Assembly: GCF_004684085.1 (NCBI RefSeq) | Contig: NZ_SRHZ01000089.1 | Coordinates: 98,533 to 162,532 of the forward strand | Reading direction: 5' to 3' | Length of the DNA: 64,000 bases | Source: Stenotrophomonas maltophilia | Lineage (GTDB): Bacteria; Pseudomonadota; Gammaproteobacteria; Xanthomonadales; Xanthomonadaceae | In this document: piece after piece, positions 63,757 to 64,000 of the stretch | How the letters are laid out: each line of letters starts with the position of its first letter | Numbering within the stretch: the first letter of the stretch is position 1 | Position numbers and translations under genes: made by a program | Notes under the pieces: model-generated | What the model saw: the letters and a program-made list of their open reading frames with translations, nothing else | Told to the model about the DNA's origin: nothing | Databases searched by the model: none

Positions 63757-64000
<244 letters not shown>

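Overview
The window is high-GC chromosomal DNA of a Stenotrophomonas (most likely S. maltophilia complex). The grounds are the xanthomonad-type gene content (tatABC-hemH, tamAB, glyQS, parAB-rsmG), the S46 peptidase, the strong G/C preference at third codon positions, and dozens of short palindromic repeats starting with GTAG, which match the SMAG-type REPs known from S. maltophilia. The presence of polA, parAB and rsmG suggests a position not far from oriC (inference). No phage, insertion sequence, CRISPR array or tRNA was found.

Layout. 1-8.4 kb: polA (cut by the left edge), a DUF2782 lipoprotein, a universal stress protein, an unknown protein flanked by two large palindromes, a short LMW phosphatase-like protein, uvrD and an FAD/NAD(P)-binding protein. 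8.4-12.7 kb: cardiolipin synthase, rpmB-rpmG, a DnaQ-like exonuclease, and a LysR regulator divergent from a RidA protein. 12.9-19.0 kb: a heavy-metal efflux operon (small His/Cys-rich periplasmic protein, then czcC-czcB-czcA). 19.1-28.6 kb, nearly all on the minus strand: a DUF885 peptidase-like protein, a LAB_N protein + GT2 + UDP-glucuronate 4-epimerase-like group, a SUFU-domain protein, parB-parA, rsmG, a phosphopantetheinyl transferase, a small GlsB/YeaQ membrane protein, and exonuclease III. 28.8-30.2 kb: a coniferyl-type aldehyde dehydrogenase.

30.4-41.1 kb looks like one acetate/carboxylate-use region. A DcaP-like porin and an MHS-type transporter run leftward. Acetyl-CoA synthetase (acs) runs rightward from the shared upstream region, followed by a CrbR/ErdR-like response regulator. 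After mntP, which lies behind a yybP-ykoY manganese riboswitch, comes a large CrbS/MxtR-like SSS-PAS-histidine kinase-receiver protein. In other gammaproteobacteria the CrbS/CrbR pair controls acs.

41.2-64 kb: an S46 dipeptidyl peptidase, tamA-tamB, glyQ-glyS (with a patch of foreign-looking codons in glyS), an orphan GspE/PilB-type ATPase overlapping a class I glutamine amidotransferase, a BPSS1780-type membrane protein, tatABC, a SYLF lipid-binding protein, hemH with an alpha/beta hydrolase, and an MCP. The right edge holds the end of an rRNA operon on the minus strand (23S 3' end, 5S, terminator), next to a REP-derived 52-bp tandem array.

Most genes are ordinary housekeeping genes. The items most worth a second look are the acetate-switch locus and its shared promoter, the transporter's 120-residue periplasmic insert, the glyS mosaic patch, the epimerase/GT2/LAB_N group, and the organised REP palindromes.
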